A DNA stretch of 64,000 nucleotides, from the NCBI GenBank assembly GCA_026826555.1, contig JAKSZT010053887.1, forward strand, positions 61,688,233 to 61,752,232, in the 5' to 3' direction. The number at the start of each line of letters is the position of its first letter. Position 1 is the first letter of the stretch. The notes beneath the pieces were generated by a model that was given only the letters and a program-made list of their open reading frames with translations, was not told the DNA's origin and searched no databases. Positions 18,307 through 32,522 of this stretch are shown one piece after another. This DNA comes from Tolypeutes matacus (lineage: Eukaryota; Chordata; Mammalia; Cingulata; Chlamyphoridae). The position numbers were made by a program, and so were the translations under genes.

Positions 18307-21300
18307 GTAAGTTTCTTACTTATATTTTTGACTAAAATAATGTAGCATTAAAAAGAAAACAAGTCATACTCTAAAATGTCATACCAACATAAAGAATTCT
18401 GAGCCCCTCTCCACTAAATGATATGACTTAAGCAGATAGTATTCCAGCTCTGTTAAGTTGCATAATAATTTCATTTATAATTGGGCATTTAGTGTGCTAC
18501 AAATTGTTTACAGAATGGAGTTTATTCTATAAATCTGACCCATTCCACATAATTATACCTTGATGTGGAACCCGTTCTGGGCACCTGGGAGCATGCTGTT
18601 GAAAGAGGCTTCAACATGGGTCACTAAGTGGAAACAGCCATTTGGGGGAGCCTGTATCAGCATGTTAAAGATGCTTTTGATAAAGCCTTCTGAAGGATAA
18701 AACCTGAACTTATGTGTAGGCACAAGCTGACATTAGAATTCATTTCCATATATCCCAGGGAAGAAATTGGTTCTGGCTATGAGAAGTAAGGCTAAGTGTT
18801 TAAAAATCCATATCTAACTAGTGAATGGATCTTTTAACATCAGCTCTCACTTCCTCCACTTTCAGTTACTATTTCCGTATACAGTCAGTTGTCAGTTAAC
18901 AATACAAGGGGACAGCTTTTATTTTTTTATTGGGGAAGACATTCAGGAAACAAAGAATACTGTATTTAGTTTTCACCTCCAAATAAGATATGTCATCAAA
19001 TTTCTTTGATGCATATGTGCTTTTTACTTCTCTTCATGCTCTTCTTCATTCAAAACTGTGCTGATTTCTGAGGCATGAACAAATCTTGGGGATGTAGTTT
19101 AGCTGTTCTTTTAAAGCCATGATACAGTTCTATGAAAAATATTTTCAGTTGGAGCACTTTAGCACTTACCTACTTCCTCTGTCTGATGTTGGCTTTTCTC
19201 TTCCAGAAATCCCTCCATTTTACCTCTTCTGTGGAATGTGTGATGAATTATGATTTTTCTCCTTCTGACAGATTTTTAAAGATTAAGGTCATTTATTTCC
19301 AAAGTATTTCAGGAGAGAGAGAGAGAGACAGACATCCATCCATCCATACAGACAGCCACTACCTCAGGCAAAGTAGTGTGGTAAATGGGGGCTGTTCTTT
19401 GATTTTTCTGGCCTACAATTCTGAAGTACCTTCTCCTGAGTATCATGCTTTGTAAAGTACATATTACTTGACAGTAGCTTATGTTGATAGCTGCGTGAAG
19501 CTTCTGATGTTACCCCTCCAAAATAAATGACCAGTGCTTCTACCAATTTGCCAAGGCAATTCAGGTTTTAAGTTCGATTCCCTTTCCTTATAATACAGCA
19601 ACCTAGCAACTGTCATCGCAATGAATTGTACACACTCCCATTCTGTTAAATCACAGCTTTTTAAGAGCTGTTATTTATATTTGTATGGTGAAACGTAGAT
19701 AGTAATGGGAAATAAAATATATGTTTATATTTTTTAGTGGTAAAAATAGCTCTAAGTGATTTTGTAATCATGGCTGCTGAATGTGATACATGGAATGAGA
19801 TAACCATAAAATATGAATATTTACTTCTTCCCCAAATGACCATGATTTTGAGCTTTCTCAAGATTACCACGTGAATAAATGTTGAAATATAGCAAATCTA
19901 CAAACTTTCCCATCATAAGTTATTTATGAAAAGTTAGTTATTTTATGATAAAGGTTGTGTAAACTAATTGGTGAAACATTAGGTCTCATAATTCATGGTG
20001 CCAGTGGACATATCATTTCATATAATCAGGTTGTTGCTTTAATAGTTTTAATGAGAAACTTCTTTATGTCATCATTATTGACTGCCAGATAATAAATGTT
20101 AAGCTAAATGCTTAGGACTCAGTTGATGGTATCTTGCCTGCTGAAATGTTTTTAAAAATACTTACTTTATTTGCCAAGAGAGATAGCTTCATTTTTTGGT
20201 AGGAGCTAGGGAATTGTGTCTAAATATTAGTTTGCGTCAGTATAAAGTTAATAGCCTCTTGGGGACAGGAAAGGGGGTGAAATGACTTCCTCTTCCAGAC
20301 ATCTGGCTGTAGATACCATCAACTATTATATATAAATAAAAACTACTATTCCATAGAAAAAAAGCTGTCATTTACTGATCTGAGATTAGCCTATGACATT
20401 AATGGGTCACATGGCAATACATTTCTAAAATATATGACCAAACATTTCCCCCTTTATTTCCCATTCTCAGCAAATTTCTTACTCAAAGTAGCATATAGTG
20501 CCCTCTTCATTGGATTTTAGTAACTGAAACAATATATATAGGTAGATTCCATTCCATTTACCCCAATTTATCTTGATTTTAAAATGCCAAGTCAGACTTT
20601 AAAATGAATGTCAAAACGTTCTATGTCTCCTGTAAAATGCACGTCACTTCTGGAGGAACAGCATATGATTCAGCCCAGATTGCAAAGAAACTTGAGCTTT
20701 TGACTCCTCTACTAGATAAAGCTCGTCTTAAGCCAAGGACGTAATCTAAGATGGAGACTAGGGCTGATGGTGGTTCCAGGATTGTTAAGCTACCCCAATT
20801 GGCAGATGTCTAAGTTGCTTCTATCTGCACTAACGGGAAACTTATTCTTTCCAGCTGAGGCAAAGTGCTAGGAGAGCAAATATTATGAAGATGAAAGGAA
20901 GGATTTAATGATGGCTTTTATGTTGTTTCAGTGGTTGCTAGCTGGGCAGAAAGTTCTGTGTGTGTGTGTGTGTGTGTGTGTGTCTAGGGGTGTGTTAATA
21001 GCTACCTTTAGCTAACTTCCCACCTTCCTTTTCCCTACTCCAATATATTTCTCTTTTCCTTTGACACCAGAAGCCAGAGAGAGAGGTGACTTCCAGGAGA
21101 GGCACTTGAGTAACCCCTATTCTTTTTCCTATTATCTTTAAGAACATTATTATTTAGTCATCAAGCCCATAATATATTTTCTTGTTTCTTGATGGTTTCC
21201 CCAAATCGAGACAGTTTGAAGTAAAGTAATCACAGTGATCTTTCTTCAAAAGGAGCTATTAGCAGCTACTAAAGCAAGACACATTTCTCCACAGCCAATT

Positions 21301-23682
21301 GCTCTTAAATAACTTGAAGGACTTGTAGTTTATATATGCTAGAGATGAAAGTCGAGAATAATAATAGTCATGAGTAAGCTATTTTCCATATAAAAGGAAA
21401 AGTGTTTCTATAAGATGTATTACCACAGGAATCTGAGTGTGCAGCAGGGCGGGCACTCAAAAGATTTAAAACCACTAGATAATGAAACTTTACTCAAATA
21501 TTAAATGTACATAAATAAAACATTTATAATCATAACCCATGCACTTACTATCCTTCCCAATAAATATATGTGAGCATGACCCTTAACCTTGCTTGTTATT
21601 GCTAATCAGCTTAAAGTCCAGAGTTCATTTTTCACTCAAACCATTTATACCATGGTGGGTAGAATATCAAAAATGATTTTCTGCAAGGAACAATTAGAGG
21701 AATAACTGCAAGTAAAATAGTATCATGAAATATTTCTGGATTGATTTTTAATAAATAAAGCCCAAATTCTCATGAAAATGCTAATGGTCTAGCTAGAGGG
21801 GGATAATGACTCGACTCTATGGAGACAGAATTCCCTCCGGCCTCTCTGAGCAGCATCATCATTCCATATCTCTGCCCTGTGATCAGTAGATGTCAAAATC
21901 CTTCATAGTGACAAATGTGCTGTCCACTTGCATCTGTGGAGAATGTTTTAGCAGCTGAGTGATTATGAATCAAACCCCTGAGCTTATAGCCCCTACTGCC
22001 TCCCAATGCGTTTGCATTTGTTGTCTGACAAGTAAATGTATCTTGACTTTCCTCTGAGATTTTTTCACAACATGTTTGATGAAAGACATTTGGCAAATTG
22101 GCAGTGGTACCCTGTACGTTGCAATTTGTAGCTAGCATTAGGATTCCAGGCATGAAATGAGAGGGCAGGCTCCAGGCTAAAGGGAGAAGAAAGACAGCTA
22201 AGTAGAACATGAATAGTCATTTAAAGAATCAAGCATACAATATTCCCTTTGTAAGCAGAGAGTCATGTTTAGGCCCTTCTAAGATTTTGCTCTAGTTGAA
22301 GAAGCCAATAGCATTCTGTCCAGCTGTGTGTCCACAGAATACATTTTTTGTTAATTTTTTTTTTAATTGGAAAATGTCTTGTATTTTGACCTGGAGCTCT
22401 GTATATTAGGCTTCTGTCCCTGTCCTGCTGTCTCATTGGTAAGAGTAGCCGTGTTGGGGTGACCAGTCGCTGAAATTTGGAACTGTTAGGATCCCTTTCT
22501 TTGCATGGAGTCTTCTGGTCTACCACCCCAGCTCACTGAGAACATACTGAATGCATGTGCAAAAAGTGCAAACACTTTTTTTAACAGTTTTTTTGTGCTC
22601 TCCGTGGCATAGCGTGCCGAAAACCAATACATAACGGGTGCATTAATTTAACAAGATAGCTTAAAATTTACTTTTTCTATTTAAAAATTCAGTAGTAAGG
22701 ATATTCCAAATAAAATGTGAGCTCTGAGGAAACCGAACATTTGGGGAGCATCAAAGGAAAGGGGAGAGTTGCTCCATAACTGTGGACATTAAGGAGTAAG
22801 CTAACTTTTAAAAGTAAAGGCCACTCTCTTATTGTCACTCTATCAAATACGTGTGCAGGTGGACAAAACTTGAAGATTATAAACAAAATAAGTTAGATTG
22901 TTAGAGGGGAGGAATTAAGCAGGATAGATTTTCTTCAAGATTATTTCTCTAAGAGTGTAGACTAATGGTCCTTTTCTTATACGTGCTAAGTTATGTTGTG
23001 TGATGTTATACTAATACAGGTTATTATGAATAGTCATTTCACTTCACTCTTTTCCAGAACAAATTAATTAATTCATCAAAATTGTTTAAGAACCCACTTA
23101 AAAATCCAGTATGTCCAGATATTAGTATATTTTTGGCAATATACCTCTTGCACATTTAATTTTTTTTTCTCGATAACACACATTTGGCGTAAGCTATAAC
23201 TTTGGAACACTTGATATTCTTTTGCACCATGAGTTCTTTTCATGGGATTCCATGGTTCCTGTGATTTTCATCAGCTAGGTGAGGCATAGAGGACCTTTCT
23301 CTATTATTTCCAGTTTACTTTTGTTGCCTGTAACAGAATAATAATGCTGTCACTTAATTTAATAAAAATTTACTTTGGCTTTTATTATCTCATGTATTTC
23401 ATTGCTCAATTATAACTATTAGATTGTTATAAAATGGTTTAACTAAAGTCTTAGGAAAAAGTTCATCCAGCATTTTGTAAATTTTCTATTACCATTGTTG
23501 TTTTCAAAATCAATCAACTCTTTGGTTGTTTATTTAATATTGGGACACCACCACCTCTTTCTATAGGCCATTGCATCCAACAGATTTGATGTTTTCCTTT
23601 AAATGATGTTCTTGGTTTGCCAGAGATTATTACAGAAGAAAAGATATTAGATCCTTCATGGTCTTGTGCTTTTACCTTTCAG
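18307..23682 (+). other. MECOM: MECOM intron, 5.4 kb
   Basis: The intron runs from GTAAGT to TACCTTTCAG. It contains a GA run followed by CATC units at 19313-19345 and a TG microsatellite at 20957-20983. The rest is AT-rich sequence without recognisable genes. Open frames such as those near 19132 or 21893 lack known domains and are treated as chance. Confidence 0.75.
20957..20983. repeat. TG dinucleotide microsatellite
   Basis: About 13 uninterrupted TG units. Confidence 0.95.
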
Positions 23683-23849
23683 ATGTCAGCTATTGAAAAC
23701 ATGGCGGAGAAGCTAGAGAGCTTCAGTGCCTTGAAACCTGAGGCCAGTGAGCTTCTACAGTCAGTTCCCTCCATGTTCAACTTCAGGGCACCTCCCAATG
23801 CCCTGCCAGAGAACCTCCTGCGAAAGGGAAAAGAACGCTATACCTGCAG
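23683..23849 (+). CDS. MECOM: MECOM exon: linker and start of zinc finger 8
   Basis: Residues 681-735 plus two bases of R736. The acceptor is ACCTTTCAG and the donor CAG|GTAACT. It begins [14 protein letters not shown] and runs through [11 protein letters not shown], whose cysteine (735) is the first ligand of the second, three-finger DNA-binding block. That block is known for a GAAGATGAG-like site. The leading ATG at the exon start is internal in the normal transcript; it has no recognised promoter of its own. Confidence 0.97.
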
Positions 23850-25054
<1,205 letters not shown>

Positions 25055-25324
25055 TAAATTATCTTGATAAATATCAAGAACTTGTGGAAACAATTTTAAA
25101 GGAGCCTAGTTTTGTGCATGTATGAATGTATGTCTGGTCAGTTTTGAGTCAAGGAAGAATTAACTAATGATTTGAATAAAAGTGACAAGATTCCTCGTTT
25201 CTCTAATCAGTGCTTCCTACACCTTATTCAAGCATCATAATCTCAGTTTTAAAAGTTCTGTTCAAAGAAATAGCTTCATATTCTATCACTGGGTACCCTG
25301 GGCATTAATGCAGGGCGTAATTAA

Positions 25325-25550
25325 GTCTGAATAATCTGGATTTGCAGTCCCATACAGCAGCCATTTGTCTGCTGTGTTGGGGCCAGTTACTTAACCTCCC
25401 TGAGGATCGGTTTCCCTGCCTGTAAAGATCAAGGAACTAATACCTCTCCTATCAAGTGATTGTGTAAAAATTTTAAAACGTGATATTGTGAGCAAAGCAC
25501 ATAGCACAATACCTAATACCTAGGTGCTTGATAAATATTATCTCATATAA
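25325..25550 (+). repeat. MIR SINE
   Basis: Contains the MIR core: GGCCAGTTACTTAACCTCCC, TGAGGATCGGTTTCCCTGCC, and a late AGCAAAGCACATAGCACAAT segment with GCTTGATAAATATT at the end. Confidence 0.7.
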
Positions 25551-25589
25551 GTATTTTGTCAAGACAGTGGAACTTTAGGCTTAACATTC

Positions 25590-25785
25590 AACTGTATCTC
25601 TACCACTTTCTAGCATTGTGCCAGTGGGCACATTCTTAACCTCTCCGAGCTATTTCTTCATCTGTATAAGGGGAATAGATAAGAACCTTCCTCACAGAGG
25701 TGTCGTGAGGATCAAATGAACTCAATCCTATGAGGCCCTTAGCTCAGTGTCTAGTACAGAGTAAGAAATGTTAGCCATTTTAAAA
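25590..25785 (+). repeat. MIR SINE
   Basis: Second MIR copy in the same orientation: CACATTCTTAACCTCTCCGA, TTTCTTCATCTGTATAAGGG, AGAGGTGTCGTGAGGATCAA, then CTCAGTGTCTAGTACAGAGT. Confidence 0.7.
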
Positions 25786-26174
25786 ATGATTTTTATTGTT
25801 TTATCGCTCTCTCTTTTCAATAATTGGTGCTATTTTAATTGACGGTCATCATAACATTGCATCCTCCCATTTCCAAACTTTGTATCTCTGCTAGGAGTTA
25901 ATGATCCATAAATAAGTTTGTTTTTCCAGGACAGCTAAGCCAGTGTCCCCTGGGTGTGAGGAAAAACCTGTGGAACTAGAAGTAGAACAGATATAATATA
26001 GGAAGGGGGGACAATTTCATGAATTATTTCTTAAAGTACCTCTTAGTTAATTCTATTAAATGTCAACATTAGCCATATACATATGGGACACACTTCTAAT
26101 TTTTATGACTATATTGCTGTTTACTAAAGAATGAAAAGAACCAACATCCCCCCTTCCAGTTTTAAAATATAATC

Positions 26175-26240
26175 CACTTAATTAATGTGCAGTGCCTTGC
26201 ACACAGTATTAGGTACTGTGTTTGTTGAACTAATGAATGT
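26175..26240 (+). repeat. Possible L2 3'-end fragment
   Basis: AGTGCCTTGCACACAGTATT followed by AGGTACTGTGTTTGTTGAAC resembles the conserved L2 terminus. It is short and diverged. Confidence 0.4.
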
Positions 26241-27276
26241 TATTTATCTTAAGTTATATCATTTCATTCTGCTTTGAAATTTTAATGCATTGTATAGGTG
26301 TAAAATTATTTTTGTCTGAATGCTTATGTTTTTCAGTAAAATAAACCAATTATATATCAGGGCTCAACAGTGTTTTTGCGTAAAGAATAAGAAAATGGGC
26401 AGACCAATGCCCAGCTTTTTAAAAGTTATTGAAATTTTAGGAGAAAACTGGAAGGACCTAAACTCAGAAAAAGTAGAGTATTTTTCTTATGTTTTTTGCT
26501 TCCCTATGTGTTTTATAAGTCATTAATCATATGTGATATTTCTACTTTTTATGTCATAACATGCACTTGAAATAACAGGTCTCAGACAGAGATATACTAG
26601 TGGGAAGTGCTAGGTGATTTTCCTTCTTGAGAAAATTCAGTCTTCCCAAGAATTTTGCTGGAGTGGCTTAACCCTCAAAGGAGAGACTTCCATATACACA
26701 CTTTGCTGTGACCAAGGGTCCTGGTAGACAACTATGAGGTCATGTTCATTTTACTGTTTCTTTTTGTCTGAATTTAATGGTTTTGTTGTACCCTATTAAT
26801 GATGCTATTATTGTGTATGTATTTAAAAAAATCACAAGCCATAATTTTCATGTAGCAGGAGAACTTTGCCTTGCCCCTCTGTCATACAAATGAAAAACTC
26901 AGATCTAGAGAGGCTTGTTGCCTTCTCTAGGAGCTGATACCAATATTTCCAGAATGAAAACCCAGGTTTTCCCTTACCCTCAATCCCCTTCAGGGTTTTT
27001 GTCTTACACCATGATCTCAAAGCCTCCACTGGTCTCTATGTCTATATATATCTAGTGACTAGGAAAGCATAATAGTTTATTGCTCGTGATTATATGTTCG
27101 TTTAAAAATCTCCTGAAACTTAGACTCTGATTTGAGCTGCCTCTTAACCACCTGCTAATTTATTTGGAATAGAATGGAATGATTTCTTACTTAAAGCATT
27201 CAGCTTTTGACTAGAGCATTAGCAGAGGGAAGGTATTTTTATGAATATTATATAAGTAGGAAAAGTTGAGGAACCT

Positions 27277-27414
27277 TGTGATGCCAGAGGAGTTATTCTT
27301 TTTTTAATGGGGAAATTAAATCAGTTCATGAGTTGGTTTATTGATACTATGCCAGAGTAACTAGTTCAACAACTTTATTTTCCCCACTAAATTTATTAGA
27401 CTTCTGGCATCACA
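27277..27414. repeat. Imperfect inverted repeat, 138 bp
   Basis: The outer arms TGTGATGCCAGA (27277-27288) and TCTGGCATCACA (27403-27414) are perfect complements. Further in, a TGGGGAAA segment on the left pairs with TTTCCCC on the right at similar spacing, giving roughly 55-nt imperfect arms. This could be an old palindromic transposon remnant or a structured intron element. I do not recognise a family. Confidence 0.6.
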
Positions 27415-28170
27415 TAGAGATAGCCATAGAATCTCAAATGGATCCAGTGGAATGGGGCAATTTCTGAGTTAGAACATTCAATCCACACTTATTCTCTGAG
27501 TCCACATTCAGAAGTGCGAGGAGAAGGGCACTTTCACCCATGGAAGAATGATTTAAGAATTCTCTGGTCACTAAATTAGACATTTTCACATAAAAGTCAT
27601 TTGGAGAAAGCCAATTTGTTCTTTCAAGCAATGCACAAAAAATCATGTACACAAACAATACAATCTTTATCTTAAAATGGCAGAGGAGAATAACCCATCA
27701 ATTACAAGATATGCTTTTTTTCTTTGCTGATAAGAACTGAGAGGGAGGGTCTTACTTATTTTATGATGAAAGGAGAACTTTGAAATAATTTATGGTTTTT
27801 CATCACATTGGAGTCAGAAACTATTAGCCAATCAAATGTTAAATTCTTTCCTGAAAAACTGACCTGGTTCAGAACTGCTACAGACTCTAAGAAAAATATA
27901 AAATGGAAAATTTTGGGGAAAATACTAAGAGGAGGCTAATAAAGACCTTTGACATTATTCCAAAAGGAGAATTCAGTGGCACTGTTAACTTGCTTTTGTT
28001 GTAGTTTAAAGACTAATGCAATGAAAGCTGTGTGGACTCCTACTCTCTACAGATTATGAAAATCAATGTCTTTGTATCAGACATTTTCTCAGTTTTAAAA
28101 ATTTGGAATATTTATTGCTATTTTGGAGAAGACAACAGAATTTCCTCTAGGATTAGCAATTGAGAAAGTG

Positions 28171-28224
28171 AATTTATTAAGTAGTGATTTAGTAGTGTCT
28201 GACTAAATCATTACTTAATAAATT
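28171..28224 (+). repeat. Near-perfect 23-bp hairpin with 8-nt loop
   Basis: The left arm 28171-28193 and right arm 28202-28224 match as reverse complements at 22 of 23 positions, around the loop AGTGTCTG. The single mismatch becomes a G-U pair when the + strand is transcribed, which is the MECOM direction. Pairing stops sharply at both ends. The arms are AT-rich but not simple repeats. No known family is recognised. Confidence 0.85.
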
Positions 28225-28521
28225 TGACCTTATTTGAAGACTATGTGAATTTGTTTCATGCTTATTTACAAAGGATTTAATTGAATTGTACTAAGGAGAA
28301 GATAAAACAATGCTGTTCTTTCTTAATGCCATTAATTTTGCATGGATAATTTAACATATCAGAATTAATTACCCTTATAAATTTGGGAGCAATCAAATCG
28401 TTAATATTTTCTCATGTCTTCATAAAATCGTGAAAATCTTTAAAGCAATGAAAGCCTACTGAACTAATATCTTGACTGTGGGAATAGTATTGTGTCTTTC
28501 CCCTAACATTTTATTTTGTGA

Positions 28522-28782
<261 letters not shown>

Positions 28783-28885
28783 TAATCAGTTGTGTTATGA
28801 GGAGAAGATGATATCGTTTTCCTATTTTAAAAGGTAAATGTACTCTTTCTTCTCTCATTCGACTTTGACATCAGAATCAGATCCT

Positions 28886-28920
28886 AAAGAAAATTTTAAA
28901 AAATGAAAAAAAAAAAAAAA
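28886..28920 (+). mobile_element. Tiny poly(A)-type insertion with short flanking repeats
   Basis: TCAGATCCT occurs at 28877-28885 and again at 28921-28929. The 35 nt between are almost all A and end in 15 As. This fits an extremely 5'-truncated LINE-mobilised insertion consisting of little more than its tail. Replication slippage is the alternative. Confidence 0.5.
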
Positions 28921-29381
28921 TCAGATCCTCCTATGAAAATTTGCTACATGTTTCTCTTGAAATTTTAGAGTGATATGATCATTGCTTAATCTATAACTCA
29001 GTAACCTTATTTGGATTATTAGTGTTGTTGTTGTTTTTAAATTCTCTTTGAGAGAACCATAACTCAAACTCAACAGGAAACTTGTAAATAAAGATTTTCT
29101 AAATTTCTGTGCAACAATTTTTGTACCTCTCAGCACAGAAAGTGGGCCCTAGGCTTAGTAGGATTTTGAGAGTGGTTGCTTCAGAGCCCCACTCTCAATA
29201 TTCACCTAGAAACCGCGGCTCTAGCACAAGGCCCACAGTTCCTCTGCAGAGGAACTTGTCACAGGACTAGGGACAAAAGACTACTGACATGATTGGAGCA
29301 ACCCCGGTAAATGATGGTTTGGGTCACAAATTCTGATGCAAAAATTAGGTTAAAGTAATGGCCTTTGGTCTTCATCACTGG

Positions 29382-29410
29382 CAAACAAACAAACAAACAA
29401 ACAAACAAAC
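29382..29410. repeat. CAAA tetranucleotide microsatellite
   Basis: About seven CAAA units in a row. Confidence 0.95.
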
Positions 29411-30627
29411 TAGGCTTCCCTTAACTCAGATCTGGCAACACATAGTTAGCAGATGGGATTGTAGGTTGTCTTATCTTTAGCTTCTAAGATTTAGCTAATA
29501 AGCCATTAACTAACATTTGCCAGCCAACATATATGTAAGAGCCAACCTGTGCAGCAGGTTTGTTTCTAGAGAATCAAGGAAATGAGTTGGGTTGGGAGTG
29601 AGGATAGAGGTATAGATTCAGGAAATGAGATTTTAAGAACAGAAAAATGTTGAATTTATCTAAACTGGTATTCTTTACTTAAGGAAAGTGTTTTATTATT
29701 AGTCTTTCTTCTAGTGTACAAGTACATTGCTTATGATCTTGAATGGTTACTACTTAGAACCATATATTGTTCATTTCCCCTAAAGTAAAAAATCTAATGC
29801 TTATAGTTTAGAAATATCAGATTTTAGATGCTGAAATCTAATACAATATACGAACCTGGCCACACTTTCTAACTGCATGTTCTCTTATAGCATACTATAA
29901 TTTTCCAGTCAAAATTATTTCAGAAAAAAATGTTGAAAGTATAGCATATCATAATTGAAAACTTATTTGTTAAAGCTTCATTACAGCTTTTTAAATAGCT
30001 TCATTATGCAGAGAGGATGTATTAACTTCTTGTCATTAGCATATTATAGACTATCGTGATGAACTTTTAAATTGTAAACATTTTGTGGGCAAGACCAACA
30101 ACATGAAGCTAATGTTGGTATAAAAGTTTGGCCACATGTAATGTATTTACATTTGTATAATTTTTATGTAAACTTTCAACAGTCTCGTGAGGCGGAGGAT
30201 ATGATTTCAATTTCATAGGTGAGGAAGCTGAAAATCAGCTGAAAATGAGCAATCTTGTCCTCTTAATATAATACCATTCCACCTCAGGCTGGATCAAAAT
30301 CCACTCCCTACTTACCTCACTTAATCAGGATGCAGAACTTTCAGTGTATCTTCGATCTTCTCCCTTAGCGCAGGAGAACTAAATATGTATTGAGTGCAAC
30401 CAGTCGCCTGCATATGCAGTTTCTCATGGCAGAGTCTGTTTAAGACGTGCTTATTATTTTCCTCCTGTGATCTGTTCCTCTCTGACAGCTCAGGATTGGG
30501 TTGGAGGAGTCTGTGGGGAAAATGGCATCAGTGGGAGACTCTATTATTAATAGTCAAAAGGGCTTATTTTAAGAAACCACACTGATTAAATTGAGAAAGA
30601 ATGAGGTTCAAAACATGTTCCATATAA

Positions 30628-30813
<186 letters not shown>

Positions 30814-30939
30814 TAAGGACTTAAAAATAAACAAACCAAAAACTCTGTGACTTCTGAAATAAATGTTTTCAAATAAATTTACTGTGATCACTTTTGTAAT
30901 ACTAGAATTACTGCTATTACCAATGGCTAGTATTTATGT

Positions 30940-31170
30940 AGTGCATGTTAAATACCATATGCTTGTCTAGGAACGTTATATGTGCTCTTAATTTAATTAT
31001 CATAATAACCCTATGAGATGGAGACCATTATTGTTTAATTTTACTAGTGGAGATATGGAGCCATGAAGGTTAAATAGCTTGAAATGTCATATAATAAATG
31101 GTATTTAAACCTGGACTGCCTGCTTCTAGAGCCCACACTTTGACCACCATGCTGTTCTGCCTCTTGTAAC
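30940..31170 (-). repeat. MIR SINE, antisense
   Basis: The reverse-complement MIR order is well kept: TAATTATCATAATAACCCTA, TGAGATGGAGACCATTATTG, then GAAGGTTAAATAGCTTGAAA and a terminal CACCATGCTGTTCTGCCTCT. Confidence 0.75.
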
Positions 31171-31916
31171 TAAAGAGAATATTTTATCAAATCTGCCAAA
31201 TAGAAGGAAAAATAGCTGCCACAGTGATTCAGCTGAATTTCTTGTCAATAGTGGTTGCTATTATATATCATATACATAACATATGACATGATATATAAGT
31301 ATATATCTGTGCATGGATCTGTATATGAAATACCCATTTTAAGGTTGTGTCACCCAAATGTCTTTTATATGGAAACTATTTGCAACTTCTCAATGGCTGT
31401 TCATTAATTCTGGCATGTTTGTTTCAGTGAGTATGCTCATCCTTGTTTTTTAAGGGCCTGGTTTACTGGCTTCCTCTTATCATCATCAGCATCAAATATA
31501 ATTCATAAAGAAAAACTTTTCAAGGCTTCCAATAATAATAAGTACTTATCTAACACTTTACATTTTATGTGAAGTTAATTATTTTGCCAAAACTATAGGA
31601 TATAATTTTTCTTACCTGTAAGTTATAATTAAATGCCTATTATTGAGAGCTAGACTTTTCTAAACATAACCATCCCAATGGCCTGTTTGAGATGCTGCAT
31701 TTTAAATTTTAATATAAAATGAAATTACTTAATGAAAGTTCCATTACATTTCATCACACAAGTATTATTGGGTTAATGTCATTTATAAAATTATAAAATG
31801 TCAAAGATAATTATTTTAGGTAGTTTTCCCATTAAAGCAAACTTAAATAAACATCATTTCCCAAGACAGCATAAAAATGTATGGCCGCTTCTGCTGTATA
31901 AAAGTGTATCTACAGA

Positions 31917-32285
31917 TTCTTTTTCAAGACCATTCTCTTCATAATCATTTTTGAGTGTCTTCTTTTTAGATTTTCTTTCAGGGCCATTCTCTTTCGACTC
32001 TTTTTTAGGACTATCCTCTTCAGGCTCTTTTTCAGAACTGCCTTCTTCGGACTCTCTTTTAGGACTGCCTTCTTCAGACTCTCTTTCAGGATAGCCTTCT
32101 TCAGGCTCTCTTTCGGGGCAGCCTTCTTCAGGCTCTCTTTCAGAGCCACCTTCTTTAGTATCTTTTTCAGAAGCACTTTCTTCAATTTCTCCCCCATCTT
32201 CTGTTTTTTCAAACTTCTTTTCATCTACGGGTTCTTCCAATGCCATTTCATTGGCAGCTTCTTGAGCATAGTGGTAGGATGCCAT
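31917..32285 (-). pseudogene. Glu/Lys-rich repeat ORF in the inverted half of the retrocopy
   Basis: On the minus strand an open frame starts MASYHYAQEAANEMALEEPV and runs into about nine copies of a nine-residue unit of the type PEREPEEGC, encoded by a 27-bp tandem repeat (for example CCTTCTTCAGGCTCTCTTTC on the + strand). The frame stays open to a stop at 31854-31856, but the last 20 or so codons lie in the target repeat and older flanking intron, so they are not from the source gene. The unit is a multiple of three, so a second lysine-rich frame also stays open. I do not recognise the protein. It is probably a broken retrocopy, though transcription as a lineage-specific ORF cannot be excluded. 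Confidence 0.55.
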
Positions 32286-32522
32286 CAGATGAATACATCG
32301 AAGTTTTCATTGTTACCTGTACTTAATGATTTTAAATATCTGTTAATTGGCTGTTCAGTTAAAACTTAATAGTCATAGTGCAAGTAAACTGGATACTTGT
32401 CCTTTTGTCAGATTTGTTAAATGCATGCAGAATAATATTTTTAAAAGTATTCCAACTGAAGTTTGTGATATTCAAAAATAAAAATAAGTTGCTAATATGC
32501 AGAAACTGAAAAAAAAAAAAAA
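31917..32522 (+). mobile_element. Retrocopy with target-site duplication and inverted 5' part
   Basis: An 11-bp repeat GTATCTACAGA lies at 31906-31916 and at 32523-32533. The insert ends in 15 As (32508-32522) preceded by AATAAA at about 32477, as in an mRNA-derived L1-mobilised insertion in + orientation. The left part (31917 to about 32285) reads as coding-like glutamate/lysine-rich repeats only on the minus strand, while the right 230 bp look like a 3'UTR on the plus strand. The simplest reading is 5' inversion during insertion (twin priming). The source gene is not recognised. Confidence 0.72.

Noticed and set aside
29382..29410. CRISPR-like periodicity
   Set aside because: It is a CAAA microsatellite with no spacers, in a mammalian intron.
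31917..32240. Simple pyrimidine-rich minisatellite only
   Set aside because: The 27-bp periodicity is real, but target-site repeats, a poly(A) tail and a polyadenylation signal show it arrived as part of a retroposed transcript.
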